Of a DNA stretch of 64,000 bases, positions 25,919 through 34,689 are shown piece after piece. Position 1 is the first letter of the stretch; every line of letters starts with the position of its first letter. Both the position numbers and the translations under genes were made by a program. This DNA is from JAEVLT01 sp044598425 (GTDB taxonomy: Bacteria > Bacillota > Bacilli > Bacillales > Cytobacillaceae), in contig CP172536.1 in the NCBI GenBank assembly GCA_044598425.1, positions 434,001 to 498,000 of the forward strand. The letters run 5' to 3'. The notes under the pieces are model-generated. The model was given only the letters and a program-made list of their open reading frames with translations. It was not told the origin of the DNA and did not search any database.

Positions 25919-27598
25919 ATGCCGGAAGAACCTGTAATCGAACTTACACGCCAACAGCTGTACGATGAGATCTGGAAGATTTCCGTCGCAGGTTTGGCAA
26001 GAAAATATAATATTCCTTATTCCCAGCTTATAAAACAGATAAAACAAGCGGCCATACCAGTTCCTCCATCCGGATATTGGACACAACTCAGTTATGGAAA
26101 GCCTGTCATGAAACCTGAATTGCCAGAGCCTGTTGATGAAGTGATCCCTATTTATAAAATCGTTCCGCGTACCCAGACAAAGAATAAGAAAGTCGAACCG
26201 CCGTCCAATGAAGATGTAAAAGAAACGAAGTCGTCTGAGAGACGGGCTGCTTTTGAAACCCCTATTGACGATAGGCCAGTAAAAATCACGGTTGCTCTTT
26301 CTGCTGAAGAAACTAAGACAAGCACAGTATCAGATGAACATGTGGACTCGCCTACTCAGGTGGTAAATGAGCCTGAAACATACACGCAGTACGGACAGAC
26401 TTATAATATTTACGATCGGGAAACACTGTATAAAGAAGTATGGGAAAAACCTGTAACAGAAGTTGCAAAGCGGTATAAGGTTTCCGACGTCGCCATACAT
26501 AAAGTCTGCAAGGCTTTAGACATACCGACTCCTCCCGCTGGTTATTGGGCAAAGCTTCGTGCCGGAAAGCCGGTTAGCGTAATTCCTCTACCCAAAAGCG
26601 ACAAGCCTTCTAGAAAAACAGGTATACGGACGGGTTCGACCAATCAAGCGGTTGAGGAGGAAGAATCGCTTGCTTTTTTAAACGAGGAAGACCGCTCCGT
26701 CATTTTTGCTGTAGCTTCCCAGATTTTGCTTCCGGACGAGGGAGCACGAATGCACCCCAAGATTATTGCACATCGCAAGGCTGTTGCAGAATGGAAAAAG
26801 CATAAAAATAGTGATAACAGAGTCTGGAATAGAAGAAACGCAGAATCTGTCCCATTTTTAGCAGATTCTATTTCGGATGAGTCGTTACCTCGAGCATGTC
26901 GAATTATTGACGCGTTAATCAAAGCGATGGAACCACTGGGATGCTCCTTGACAGATAGTCTTAGCTTTGTTGTTAATGGAGAGATGGTGTCACTTGCTTT
27001 TTCAGAGTCAAAAGATGAGGTCATACATATTCCTACCAAAGAAGAAAACATGCAACTTCTAAAATATGAAGAGGAGCGTAAACGTTACTCGTTGGCTTCC
27101 AAACCTCAAATCCGCAAATATGACCATATTTTCAATGGAAGGCTAACTCTGACAGTAAATGGCCAGAAAAGTTTTCGTGACTGCAAATCGTATGTTCTGG
27201 AAGATCGTCTCGGCGATATCATGATCGAAATCTATGAAGCAGCGGAAGAAATAAGAAAAGCTCGTGAGGCTCGGGAGGAAGCAGAGCGCAAGCGCCAGGA
27301 GGAAGAACGCCGTAAAGAAGAATTCCGGAAACGCTATAATGTTGAAGTCGACAGAACGCTCGCTCTGACAAACCTTGCAGAAGATTACGATACTGCTTGC
27401 AAAATCAGGCGATATATCGCCGTTGTTGAAGCGTTAGGAGAACCTGATGAGAAGACCGCTAAATGGATTGAATGGGCGAAGGCCAAAGCCGACTGGTACG
27501 ACCCTACAGTTGCCAGAGAGGACGAATTTTTCGGAAAACGCAAGCATGAAAAAGATGCCGAGACAAAGAAACTAAATCATAAAGGTTACTGGTGGTAA
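25919..27598 (+). CDS. Large protein with two HTH-like repeats
   Basis: A 559-aa protein if started at ATG 25919, which has AAAGGAGG 9 bases upstream. The frame is open back to 25713, and a TTG start at 25784 (604 aa) is possible but lacks a ribosome site. Two similar ~55-residue modules occur at about 8-63 and 164-220. Each reads L-x-LY-x-E-x-W then a short HTH (for example VAKRYKVSDVAIHKVCK) and ends in P-P-(S/A)-GYW followed by GKPV. The rest is not recognised; a charged coiled coil spans about 449-475 and the end is WYDPTVAREDEFFGKRK. Probably DNA-binding; role unknown. Confidence 0.6.
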   Translation: MPEEPVIELTRQQLYDEIWKISVAGLARKYNIPYSQLIKQIKQAAIPVPPSGYWTQLSYGKPVMKPELPEPVDEVIPIYKIVPRTQTKNKKVEPPSNEDVKETKSSERRAAFETPIDDRPVKITVALSAEETKTSTVSDEHVDSPTQVVNEPETYTQYGQTYNIYDRETLYKEVWEKPVTEVAKRYKVSDVAIHKVCKALDIPTPPAGYWAKLRAGKPVSVIPLPKSDKPSRKTGIRTGSTNQAVEEEESLAFLNEEDRSVIFAVASQILLPDEGARMHPKIIAHRKAVAEWKKHKNSDNRVWNRRNAESVPFLADSISDESLPRACRIIDALIKAMEPLGCSLTDSLSFVVNGEMVSLAFSESKDEVIHIPTKEENMQLLKYEEERKRYSLASKPQIRKYDHIFNGRLTLTVNGQKSFRDCKSYVLEDRLGDIMIEIYEAAEEIRKAREAREEAERKRQEEERRKEEFRKRYNVEVDRTLALTNLAEDYDTACKIRRYIAVVEALGEPDEKTAKWIEWAKAKADWYDPTVAREDEFFGKRKHEKDAETKKLNHKGYWW

Positions 27599-27625
27599 AT
27601 TTCTAAAGCAGTTAATACCAAAAGA

Positions 27626-27705
27626 CATTGATATGTTCCCGCGAACGGTGGTTTTTCAAAAAACAGCCAAAAAACCATTGACATGTTTCCTCGAACAGAT
27701 ACTAT
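27626..27705 (+). promoter_or_regulatory. Promoter overlapped by a pair of operator-like repeats
   Basis: TTGACA (27678-27683) and TACTAT (27700-27705) are separated by 16 bases. Two 21-bp direct repeats (27626-27646 and 27676-27696; 18 of 21 identical) are centred 50 bp apart. Each contains a GTTC-N4-GAAC-type dyad, and the second overlaps the promoter. The likely target is the truncated frame at 27760. Confidence 0.5.
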
Positions 27706-27759
27706 AAAAAATGGCCTACAGACATCAATTCCATCAACTCAAGCCACGTGGAGGTGATA

Positions 27760-27801
27760 GTGAAGCTTGTTTTGAAAGGTACAGCCGAGTAAACTGTACC
27801 T
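27760..27801 (+). other. Gene stub and inverted repeat: candidate attachment junction
   Basis: A 10-codon frame (GTG 27760 to TAA 27792; MKLVLKGTAE) follows GGAGGTGAT and a promoter, and looks like the start of a longer gene cut off here. The cut coincides with a perfect 8-bp inverted repeat, AGGTACAG (27777-27784) and CTGTACCT (27794-27801). It ends 4 bases before the stop codon of the large serine recombinase. Large serine recombinase attachment sites lie beside their genes, so this is a plausible attL or attR. Confidence 0.5.
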
Positions 27802-27805
27802 AATG

Positions 27806-29329
27806 TTAATTATCTGGTGTGAGATTGAATTGGATATCAATTACACCGTCTTCGGATACCTCAACCTTCGCAATGAGGCGATGAAGAATCTGTTTCATTT
27901 TTTCTTGATCTTTAAAATCAAGATCCAAGAAACTTTTTACAACTTTTTTGAAGACTTGGGCGCTGTGGTCCAAGTCCTTTTTTTCTTCTAATTTGGATTG
28001 AAGTTCTATCTTTCGATTTGCCAAAAGCATCTGCTGATCCGCAATCGATTGATTCTTTTCCTTAAACTGTTCCTTAGTTACGATACCTTCTGCATGAAGG
28101 GAGAGCAGGCTATTAAATTGATTACTTAGCTTTTCAGATTCGTGTTCAAGTCTTTTTATTTCTTTTAATTTCCCTTCATGTGCTTTGGAGGAGTTTTCCT
28201 CAGCAACACCATAAAGTTTGTCAATATTACTCGAACTATTAATCAATCTTTTAGTTTCCTCAATAACCATCTCAAGTAATTTCTTTTCCTCTATGATGTG
28301 ACTCGTACAGAAGCTGGAGGAGTGTTTTACATAACCACCACAAATATAGGATCCGTTTCTACGGTCTGATTTGAAATGCATCCCACAGCCGCAATCCGCG
28401 CAAACAGCAATATTCGCAAATAAACTCTCTCTACCATTGGATCTGGCTTTTCCTTTTGATTTCATAAGAGCCTGAACAGCTTCAAAGTCCGCTTTTGTAA
28501 TTAGGGCTGGGTGTGCGTTCTCCACAACAATTTGTTTTTTTGAATCAACATCCCTACGTAATTTATACGTTTCTGACTGTCCTAGGAATTTGGTTGTTTC
28601 ACTTCTACATTGCACCAAATCCCCTGTGTAATTGGGATTTGTTAAAATACTCTTTATGGTTTGTTGATGCCATCGAAAGCCCGCATTCTTTGTTTTGGCA
28701 ACAGCCCTTGGAGTAGGCACTTTAAGTCTCATAAGGTGATTACCTATTTTGCTCATTCCCCAGCCTTTGTGAAGGTAACATTCATAAATCATTTTAACAA
28801 TGGGTGAATATTTTTCCTCGAATTCTAGCCTTTTTGTAATCGGGTTTATTTTATATCCATAGGGAGGGATAGAACCCGTGAATTTTCCTTCCCGGGCGCT
28901 TGACTGAAGTCCAAGCTTAACACGTTCCGATAGTTTAGAAGATTCTTCTTCAGCAAGGACGGCTTTTAAATTAAACATGAGCCTAGTAGGGCTTGTCTGT
29001 GAATCGTAGTTGTCCTCTGGCAAGATTAATCTAATGTTTAGTCGCTCAAGTTCATCAGCTGTCTGTAAACTTTGAAGCATGTTCCTACCCAATCTAGAAA
29101 CCGATTTGGCAATTACAACCTCAAATTTTCTTGTTTTAGCATCTTCAATTAGTTGGCGTATGCCTTCCCGACTTTTTAGTCCAGTACCACTTTTGCTATC
29201 GATATAGCGGTCAACAATCATTATGCTATTTTCTTTGGCAATAGCTTCACCCAATACGATTTGATTGTGAAGACTGTTCTTTTGCTCTTCTCTTGCCGTA
29301 CTGACGCGACCATATAGAACACCTTTCAT
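27806..29329 (-). CDS. Large serine recombinase (integrase of the second element)
   Basis: A 507-aa large serine recombinase unrelated in detail to the prophage pair. The N-terminal GVLYGRVSTAR holds the nucleophile Ser10. KSVSRLGRNMLQSL is near residue 100. The Recombinase domain follows (GSIPPYGYKINPITK; NPNYTGDLVQCRSETT). The zinc ribbon is CADCGCGMHFK with later cysteines, and a C-terminal coiled coil is present. It is the likely integrase of a separate element running rightward from about 27.8 kb. It overlaps the upstream 57-aa gene by 4 bases. Confidence 0.92.
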   Translation of the reverse strand: MKGVLYGRVSTAREEQKNSLHNQIVLGEAIAKENSIMIVDRYIDSKSGTGLKSREGIRQLIEDAKTRKFEVVIAKSVSRLGRNMLQSLQTADELERLNIRLILPEDNYDSQTSPTRLMFNLKAVLAEEESSKLSERVKLGLQSSAREGKFTGSIPPYGYKINPITKRLEFEEKYSPIVKMIYECYLHKGWGMSKIGNHLMRLKVPTPRAVAKTKNAGFRWHQQTIKSILTNPNYTGDLVQCRSETTKFLGQSETYKLRRDVDSKKQIVVENAHPALITKADFEAVQALMKSKGKARSNGRESLFANIAVCADCGCGMHFKSDRRNGSYICGGYVKHSSSFCTSHIIEEKKLLEMVIEETKRLINSSSNIDKLYGVAEENSSKAHEGKLKEIKRLEHESEKLSNQFNSLLSLHAEGIVTKEQFKEKNQSIADQQMLLANRKIELQSKLEEKKDLDHSAQVFKKVVKSFLDLDFKDQEKMKQILHRLIAKVEVSEDGVIDIQFNLTPDN

Positions 29330-29499
29330 TTGTTTGCCACCCCTTTCGGAGTAGCACTTACCATATCAATATCGTAAGTAGAAGCTACAAGATTGTCAAT
29401 CTCACGAGTTACTAATTCTAGTAACACGTCCTCTAGTTTTTCTGTACCAGCGAACGACACATTCCTCACAGTTACTTTTTGTTCTTTCTTCCCCGACAT
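29326..29499 (-). CDS. 57-aa protein upstream of and coupled to the recombinase
   Basis: A short gene of 57 residues with a strong GGAGGGG site before ATG at 29499. It begins MSGKKEQKVTVRNVSF, continues with an acidic helix (KLEDVLLELVTREIDNLVAS) and ends in TPKGVANK. The stop overlaps the recombinase start (ATGA), so the two are almost certainly translationally coupled. No family is recognised; a recombination accessory or directionality role is possible but unsupported. Confidence 0.65.
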   Translation of the reverse strand: MSGKKEQKVTVRNVSFAGTEKLEDVLLELVTREIDNLVASTYDIDMVSATPKGVANK

Positions 29500-29600
29500 T
29501 TTAGCCCCTCCAGATAAATGAGAATTAGCTAAATTAGCAACCTTATCGGAAGTGTTCTAGGAAGCATTCTTCTCATTGAGGAAGATATAACACAATAAAA

Positions 29601-29668
29601 ATAACGCGACCGCTATAAGTACAGACCTTTAGTAGTCTGTAAGTAACTTATCGCGAATCGCGTTTTAT
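29601..29668. terminator. Long dyad between divergent genes
   Basis: ACGCGA...ATAAGT...CAGAC pairs with GTCTG...ACTTAT...TCGCGT, with central stem ACAGAC/GTCTGT and TTTTAT after the right arm. It lies in the gap (29500-30060) between the leftward recombinase unit and the rightward XRE gene. It could be a terminator or a regulator binding site. Confidence 0.5.
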
Positions 29669-29948
29669 CTTCGTGTGTATTATTAACTTTTCAAGACTGT
29701 GATACATATACTTTATACATTCGGTAAACATAATGTCAATACGTTTTTTTGAGAAGCATCTTTGGGCACTAAGAGCGAAGCTATCCTTTTCCTTTATTGT
29801 AAACATTCTGTATGAAAAGTGGGCAATGATTGCCCGTTTTTCAAAAATGATAATTGGTATTTATAAAAAAGTATTGATATTTTATAATAATTCATGTACA
29901 TTATTTTCACGTGAAGATAAAAATAATTGAATATAAAACACTTAAGAT

Positions 29949-30032
29949 AAAACGCCTAGGCGTCAAGAACAGGAAGATTGACTGTTATATTAGTTAATCT
30001 TTGTATTTCTGACGGACTGGGCGTTTTTTTTT
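29949..30032 (+). promoter_or_regulatory. Structured leader with terminator-like stem before the XRE gene
   Basis: The outer stem AAACGCC...GCGTCA pairs with TGACG...GGCGTTT and is followed directly by a run of nine Ts. An inner stem AAGATT-AC/GT-AATCTT lies inside. The hairpin ends 28 bases before the XRE gene start and would terminate transcription unless bypassed, like an attenuator. It may also simply end an upstream transcript. Confidence 0.5.
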
Positions 30033-30060
30033 GTAAATAATCTGAAGGAGGAGAAATTAT

Positions 30061-30378
30061 ATGAAGTATGTTGACTTGGAACATGTTAACCACAAGGAAT
30101 CAGTAAAAGAAGGAGTGGAACTGGTAAATGAAGAGCGTAGGCAACAATGGATTGAAGATGGTAATCGGTTTTTAAAGTGGAGAGAAGGATTGGGGCTATC
30201 GAGAGCATTTATTGCTCAAGAAACGGGAATTGACTACGGAAGAATAAATAGATTTGAACTAGGAAAACCAATCAAAGAAGCGAGGTTAATAAGTCAAGTT
30301 TATAAATTGACGTTAGAAAAGGTAGAAACGCATAGAATACTTGTTAGATTACTAGATAGTATTGGTATCAAAGAGTAA
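30061..30378 (+). CDS. XRE-family helix-turn-helix regulator
   Basis: A 105-aa protein with a C-terminal XRE HTH (LKWREGLGLSRAFIAQETGI then YGRINRFELGKPI, residues ~38-75). A charged N-terminal extension precedes it. AAGGAGGAGAAATTAT precedes ATG 30061. It is transcribed divergently from the recombinase and downstream of the structured leader, so it is likely a regulator of the integrated element. Confidence 0.75.
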   Translation: MKYVDLEHVNHKESVKEGVELVNEERRQQWIEDGNRFLKWREGLGLSRAFIAQETGIDYGRINRFELGKPIKEARLISQVYKLTLEKVETHRILVRLLDSIGIKE

Positions 30379-30787
30379 AAGAGAAGTCTGTTTATCAACC
30401 CAGTGCGCTCTTAGCTGCGTGATGATGTGATGAATGCTCCTTTTTACAAGTTGAAAAGAAATCTTGAACCAATTACATTCTAACCGGGTGCAATCGAAGA
30501 AATTTGTACCTTTTTATAAAAACGAAGAAAACATGATAAAATCAACGTTTTTATTAATTAATAGAGCGAGCGATAAAGTCATGGAAATAAAGGGGTTAGA
30601 GACAGTTGGTTTATCAATATCTATTAAACTTACAGGCAAGTGATTTGCTAGGGATGTTGAGATAAGCAAAATCAATGGTAATACTATTTGTTTGGGATTC
30701 AATACTCACTTTCTAAGAAAAAATATTATATAGCTTAAAATCCGAGTAATGAAACTTATAAGAAGCTAAATGAAAGGATTTGATGGT
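30379..30787. other. Intergenic region, no confident gene
   Basis: About 410 bases, AT-rich. A possible 36-aa frame (ATG 30533 to TGA 30643) has only a weak ribosome site. No hairpin with a T run, tRNA or iterated sequence that would mark an origin was recognised. A regulatory or origin function for the nearby Rep gene cannot be excluded. Confidence 0.3.
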
Positions 30788-31141
30788 ATGAAATTTAATC
30801 ACAACAAGCTAAGAGAGGCTAGGGGACAAAAGAAGTTCACGTTAGAAGATATGGCGAAATCTATGGATATGGATCTCTCAGCTTACTGGCGGTTAGAAAC
30901 AGGAAAAACCACGGTGAAAGCAGAGCAATTAATTATGTTCATGGAAATCTTTGATCGACCATATGCGTATTTCTTTGAGTCAAGCAATCCTAATCGCTCC
31001 ATTAAGTTGGATGTCGAATGTGTCCCTGACAAACTGCAGGTTATGTACGATTTCCTCAAAGCAAATCCAGGAATAGTAAAGAATTGGGGACAAAGTGTAT
31101 TGAAATTGGAACAAGAATTACATTCAAGCTGTTTTTCATAA
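30788..31141 (+). CDS. XRE-family helix-turn-helix regulator (second)
   Basis: A 117-aa protein with an N-terminal XRE domain (HNKLREARGQKKFTLEDMAK then SAYWRLETGKTTVKAEQL, residues ~4-45). A family-typical MEIFDRPYAYFFES and a helical C terminus follow. ATG 30788 is favoured over ATG 30770 because AAAGGA lies 9 bases before it. It sits just upstream of the Rep-like gene and may control it. Confidence 0.75.
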   Translation: MKFNHNKLREARGQKKFTLEDMAKSMDMDLSAYWRLETGKTTVKAEQLIMFMEIFDRPYAYFFESSNPNRSIKLDVECVPDKLQVMYDFLKANPGIVKNWGQSVLKLEQELHSSCFS

Positions 31142-31297
31142 ATGAAAAAAATTGTTAAAAAGCACTGAATAAGGCTAAGTAAACGAGGTAAATACAAAAG
31201 AATCACAGCATGTTATGAGGGGAATGAGGTACAAGAACTGCTTGTAAATTTAAAAAAGAATGAAGATGCAATAAAACTTCCTATACGCATACCAGGC

Positions 31298-32215
31298 TTG
31301 ATTAAAGCATCCATTTCTTATATCGGTAAGCAATGTTTTAGAATCTACCTTAGAGTGGATCCACAATCCCTTATTATTGGTAGAAGAACGATTGACGTAT
31401 TTGAGTGTTCATTCGGATCGGTAGAAAGATTAAGAACTGTTTTAAATGAAGCGATTGAAAGTATATCAGGTACACTTCCTCAATCAGACAAATGGTTTGT
31501 CTCGCGTTTAGACTTTACTAAAAATCTAACTTCTGAGTACGTAAAAGAGTGTGTCGCTTTAGCAAAGAAAGGAAAAGATCCTTATCGATATAAAGATACT
31601 ATAAACAAGCCTGGAAGCTCGTACAGAAAGTCTAAAAGTGTAATATTGAACTATTACGACAAGTTCGATCATATATCCAAAAAGATAGATAATGACTCCT
31701 TTAATGCGTATCTGTTAGAAGAGGCTCAAAATATTTATCGCATTGAGGTCCAATGTTTGAACTACAATAAATTGAAGCACATACGAGAAAAATTCGAGTT
31801 ACCTCATAAAAGCAATTTATATCACTATTTACGTTCAGATATTGCTAAATGGGCCTTTTTCTCCTACTATGACAAAGTAATTGGCAGAGGGGATTATTAT
31901 TCTTTAGCTGCGGCTTTAAAAATAGTTGAGGCGACAGAGTGGGGTCCGACGAAAAAGAAAAATATTAAGAACTGGCTCAAGCTGATTGCTCAGGCAAAGG
32001 GTATGACTAACGCAAGGCAGCAGTTTATTAATGGAACAACACTAGCCCACACACAAACATTTGTCCAAGGCAATCGGAATACCTTTAGAAACTATGAAAA
32101 AGCTTGTAATGAAATAGGAATCAATCCTGTAACGATTCCAAAGGACTGGGGAATTGCCTATATCCCTAACCCAATAAAATCAGTAGATACTAGTAAGATG
32201 ACCGAAATTAAATAA
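31298..32215 (+). CDS. Replication initiator-like protein (phage/plasmid Rep), possibly 5' defective
   Basis: A 305-aa frame from TTG 31298, reading as a rolling-circle-type phage/plasmid replication protein. Patterns such as WFVSRLDFTKNLTSEYVKEC, SVILNYYDKFDHISKK and NIYRIEVQCLNYNKLKHIREKF are reminiscent of gene II/X-like initiators. No tyrosine active site was proved. The same frame is open back to 31169 with protein-like sequence (GKYKRITACYEGNEVQELL), but it has no ATG, GTG or TTG start there. A TGA at 31166-31168 separates it from ATG 31142. Either a nonsense mutation truncated the 5' end or an unusual start is used. A role in element replication is inferred. Confidence 0.6.
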   Translation: MIKASISYIGKQCFRIYLRVDPQSLIIGRRTIDVFECSFGSVERLRTVLNEAIESISGTLPQSDKWFVSRLDFTKNLTSEYVKECVALAKKGKDPYRYKDTINKPGSSYRKSKSVILNYYDKFDHISKKIDNDSFNAYLLEEAQNIYRIEVQCLNYNKLKHIREKFELPHKSNLYHYLRSDIAKWAFFSYYDKVIGRGDYYSLAAALKIVEATEWGPTKKKNIKNWLKLIAQAKGMTNARQQFINGTTLAHTQTFVQGNRNTFRNYEKACNEIGINPVTIPKDWGIAYIPNPIKSVDTSKMTEIK

Positions 32216-32483
32216 TAAAGTAAAGAAAGGGTTAATATAATGTTTGAATATTTAATTGACAAGCATCAGGTGAATGCAAAAAGGATTGTGAGCCGTTGGT
32301 TGAAGGCATTTTTAATAGAACCAGCTCTAACGCAACGAACGACTCATGAGGCATATTTAAAAGGGTTTGATCGTAAGAAAGCTGCAGAGTGTTGTTACGT
32401 AAGCCCCCAATCAAACAACGCATATAAACACGCAGCGCCTCCTGGTACTATGAATGTATCAATTTATGGGAGGTGCTTTTCAA

Positions 32484-32678
32484 ATGCCGCAACAAAAACT
32501 TACAATTGTCCCCGTTACATTACATTCCGAATACAAAGTTTCAAATAAATCCACTTCATCATCAACCTCTGCTAATAACGTTTGCACGATCAAAACGGCA
32601 AACGTAGAAATCTCCTTCTCCAACGGCGTGGATGAGCACATCATCCAAACGGTTATGAGGGAGCTGAAATATCTGTGA
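32484..32678 (+). CDS. tnpA: IS66 small first protein (TnpA-like)
   Basis: A 64-aa protein in the position of IS66 Orf1/TnpA. It is Ser- and Thr-rich in the middle (KSTSSSTSANNV), with an ISFSNGVDEHIIQTVMREL C-terminal part. ATG 32484 follows GGGAGGTG. It is shorter than the ~120-130 aa usual for IS66 Orf1, as in the small-Orf1 Bacillus IS66 members. It overlaps TnpB by 4 bases. Confidence 0.75.
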   Translation: MPQQKLTIVPVTLHSEYKVSNKSTSSSTSANNVCTIKTANVEISFSNGVDEHIIQTVMRELKYL

Positions 32679-33028
32679 AACACGACTATACAAGTGTGAA
32701 AAATATTTACATCATTTGTGGAAAGACCGACATGCGAAAAGGCATTGATGGATTAGCCACATTGATCCAAGATTCTTTTGAACTGGATCCATATGGTGAT
32801 TCCATTTTCTTATTTGCTGGCTGGAGTAAGGATCGCTATAAATGTTTGTATTTCGACGGTGATGGCTTCGCCATGCTTTATAAACGTTTGGATAATGGCA
32901 AATTGCAATGGCCCAAAGACGAAAATGAGGTACGCAAACTTTCTCAGCAGGAGGTTCGATGGCTGCTCGAAGGGTTATCAATCCAACAGCCAAAGGCAAT
33001 TCAACCATCTCCAAGAGGTGTATTCTAA
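32675..33028 (+). CDS. tnpB: IS66 TnpB-like protein (Orf2)
   Basis: A 117-aa protein of the IS66 Orf2-like family (PF05717). The hallmarks are IYIICGKTDMRKGIDGLATL near residues 10-29 and IFLFAGWSKDRYKCLYFDGDG near 46-66. It starts at GTG 32675, overlapping TnpA. It is required with TnpC for transposition in IS66 elements. Confidence 0.9.
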   Translation: MKHDYTSVKNIYIICGKTDMRKGIDGLATLIQDSFELDPYGDSIFLFAGWSKDRYKCLYFDGDGFAMLYKRLDNGKLQWPKDENEVRKLSQQEVRWLLEGLSIQQPKAIQPSPRGVF

Positions 33029-33084
33029 ATTTGTTAAACCACTATTTTTTTCTTTATTCCGCTGTTCGAACTAGTTATAATAAG

Positions 33085-34689
33085 ATGAATGAAACCGAAC
33101 GAAAAGTGGTGAATGGTGTGGCGAACGCTTCTTCTGCGAATGAAAATCAAAACGAGAAATTAATTCGGCTGCTCGAAGAGCAATTGGCTCATTCGAATCA
33201 ACAAAACAAAGAATTATCAAAACAGATCGAAGCGTTAACCGAACAAGTACGCCATTTAACTAAACTTTTATTTGGATCAAAAACTGAAAAAACGAAATAT
33301 AACGTGCCAGACGGGCAAGGCTCATTATTTGATGATGACCCGGCTTTTAGCGAACCTGAGCACACAGAAGAACAAAGCCAACAGACAATATCTTATACTG
33401 TTGTACGAAAAGTTCAATCGAAAAAACGAAATGACTCTTTGCATCAAGATATTGAAATAGAAGCAATTCACCATCATCCGGAAAATACGATTTGTGACTG
33501 TTGCCAAGGGCAAATGATTGAAATTGGCAGTACAATCGTCCGTGAAGAGGCAAAATTTATTCCTGCGAAAATGATGAAAGTGCAACACATTGAACATGCG
33601 TATGAGTGTAAAGACTGCAAAAGTGATTCATCACAGCCAGCGCAAATCAAACGTGGGAAAGCACCACAACCAGCGATTCAGCGTAGCATCGCAAGCCCTA
33701 GCGTGCTTGCCAAAGTTATTTATGATAAATTTGTACAATACTTACCCCTTTACCGCCAGGTTAAGGAATGGGATCGCTATGGCCTTGATACAAATGATAA
33801 AAACCTTTCGAATTGGGTCATCCGTACAGCACAGGATTGGCTTTTACCTATTTACGAACGAATGAAAGAGTTGATGATGGCTAAATCTGTTTTGCATGTA
33901 GATGAAACATATGGACAAATTATCAATCGATCCGATGGGAAATCCGGTCAGATCAATGCATATAATTGGGTGTCTCGAAGTGTTCCATGCCAAGGACCAC
34001 CAATAACTCTCTTTCATAGCGCATTATCACGGGCTCGATCTGTCCTTGAAGGTTTCATTGAAGGCTTTTCTGGAACGATCGTTTGCGATGGTTATTCCGC
34101 CTATGATAAGTTGGAAGGCGTTACATTCGCGAATTGTTGGGCCCATGTTCGTCGTTATTGGCTGAAAGCAGACAGCAAAAATGGCCGAATTGGAGTGGGC
34201 TATTGCGATGAATTATATCAACTCGAAAGGAAATTTAAACATTTGTCTCCGAGTAAACGAAGAAAAAAACGCCAAAAATACTCGAAGCCAATTGTAGATA
34301 AATTCTTTGAGTGGGTTGAAACGTCACCATTCTACGGAAAAAATGCCCTTGCTAAAGCAGCTGAATACACATTGAACAGGGTAGATGGACTAAAAGCATT
34401 CTTGAATGATGGGCGCATTGAAATTGATAATAATCCAGCAGAAAATGCCATCCGTCCCAACGTTCTAGGAAGAAAAAATTGGCTCTTCAGTGTTAGTGAA
34501 GCCGGCGCAAAAGCGAACGCCATTTGTTTGAGTATCGCAGAAACAGCCAAAAGTAACGGCGTTGATTTCTATGAATACATAAAGAAACTTTTAACGGACC
34601 TACCGAATCTTGGCATCCATCAAAACCCTGAAATTTTAGACCAATACATGCCTTGGTCAAAAATGATCCAGGCAGAATGCAGTAAATAA
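33085..34689 (+). CDS. tnpC: IS66 transposase (TnpC, DDE type)
   Basis: A 534-aa IS66 transposase. It has an N-terminal coiled coil, the zinc finger CDCCQG...CKDCKS near residues 137-180, the DDE core and a C-terminal domain. LHVDETYG near 270 carries the first Asp, VCDGYSAYDKL near 332 the second, and IDNNPAENAIRPNVLG near 445 the Glu. The frame is open back to 32959; ATG 33085 is taken as the most likely start, though its ribosome site is weak. Confidence 0.9.
   Translation: MNETERKVVNGVANASSANENQNEKLIRLLEEQLAHSNQQNKELSKQIEALTEQVRHLTKLLFGSKTEKTKYNVPDGQGSLFDDDPAFSEPEHTEEQSQQTISYTVVRKVQSKKRNDSLHQDIEIEAIHHHPENTICDCCQGQMIEIGSTIVREEAKFIPAKMMKVQHIEHAYECKDCKSDSSQPAQIKRGKAPQPAIQRSIASPSVLAKVIYDKFVQYLPLYRQVKEWDRYGLDTNDKNLSNWVIRTAQDWLLPIYERMKELMMAKSVLHVDETYGQIINRSDGKSGQINAYNWVSRSVPCQGPPITLFHSALSRARSVLEGFIEGFSGTIVCDGYSAYDKLEGVTFANCWAHVRRYWLKADSKNGRIGVGYCDELYQLERKFKHLSPSKRRKKRQKYSKPIVDKFFEWVETSPFYGKNALAKAAEYTLNRVDGLKAFLNDGRIEIDNNPAENAIRPNVLGRKNWLFSVSEAGAKANAICLSIAETAKSNGVDFYEYIKKLLTDLPNLGIHQNPEILDQYMPWSKMIQAECSK

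Noticed and set aside
27626..27696. LexA/DinR box
   Set aside because: The repeats contain GTTC-N4-GAAC, the reverse arrangement of the Bacillus SOS box CGAAC-N4-GTTCG, so they were not called LexA sites.
29733..29930. Rightward 65-codon frame in the divergent gap
   Set aside because: It has no ribosome site, an AT-rich random-looking composition and sits between hairpins.
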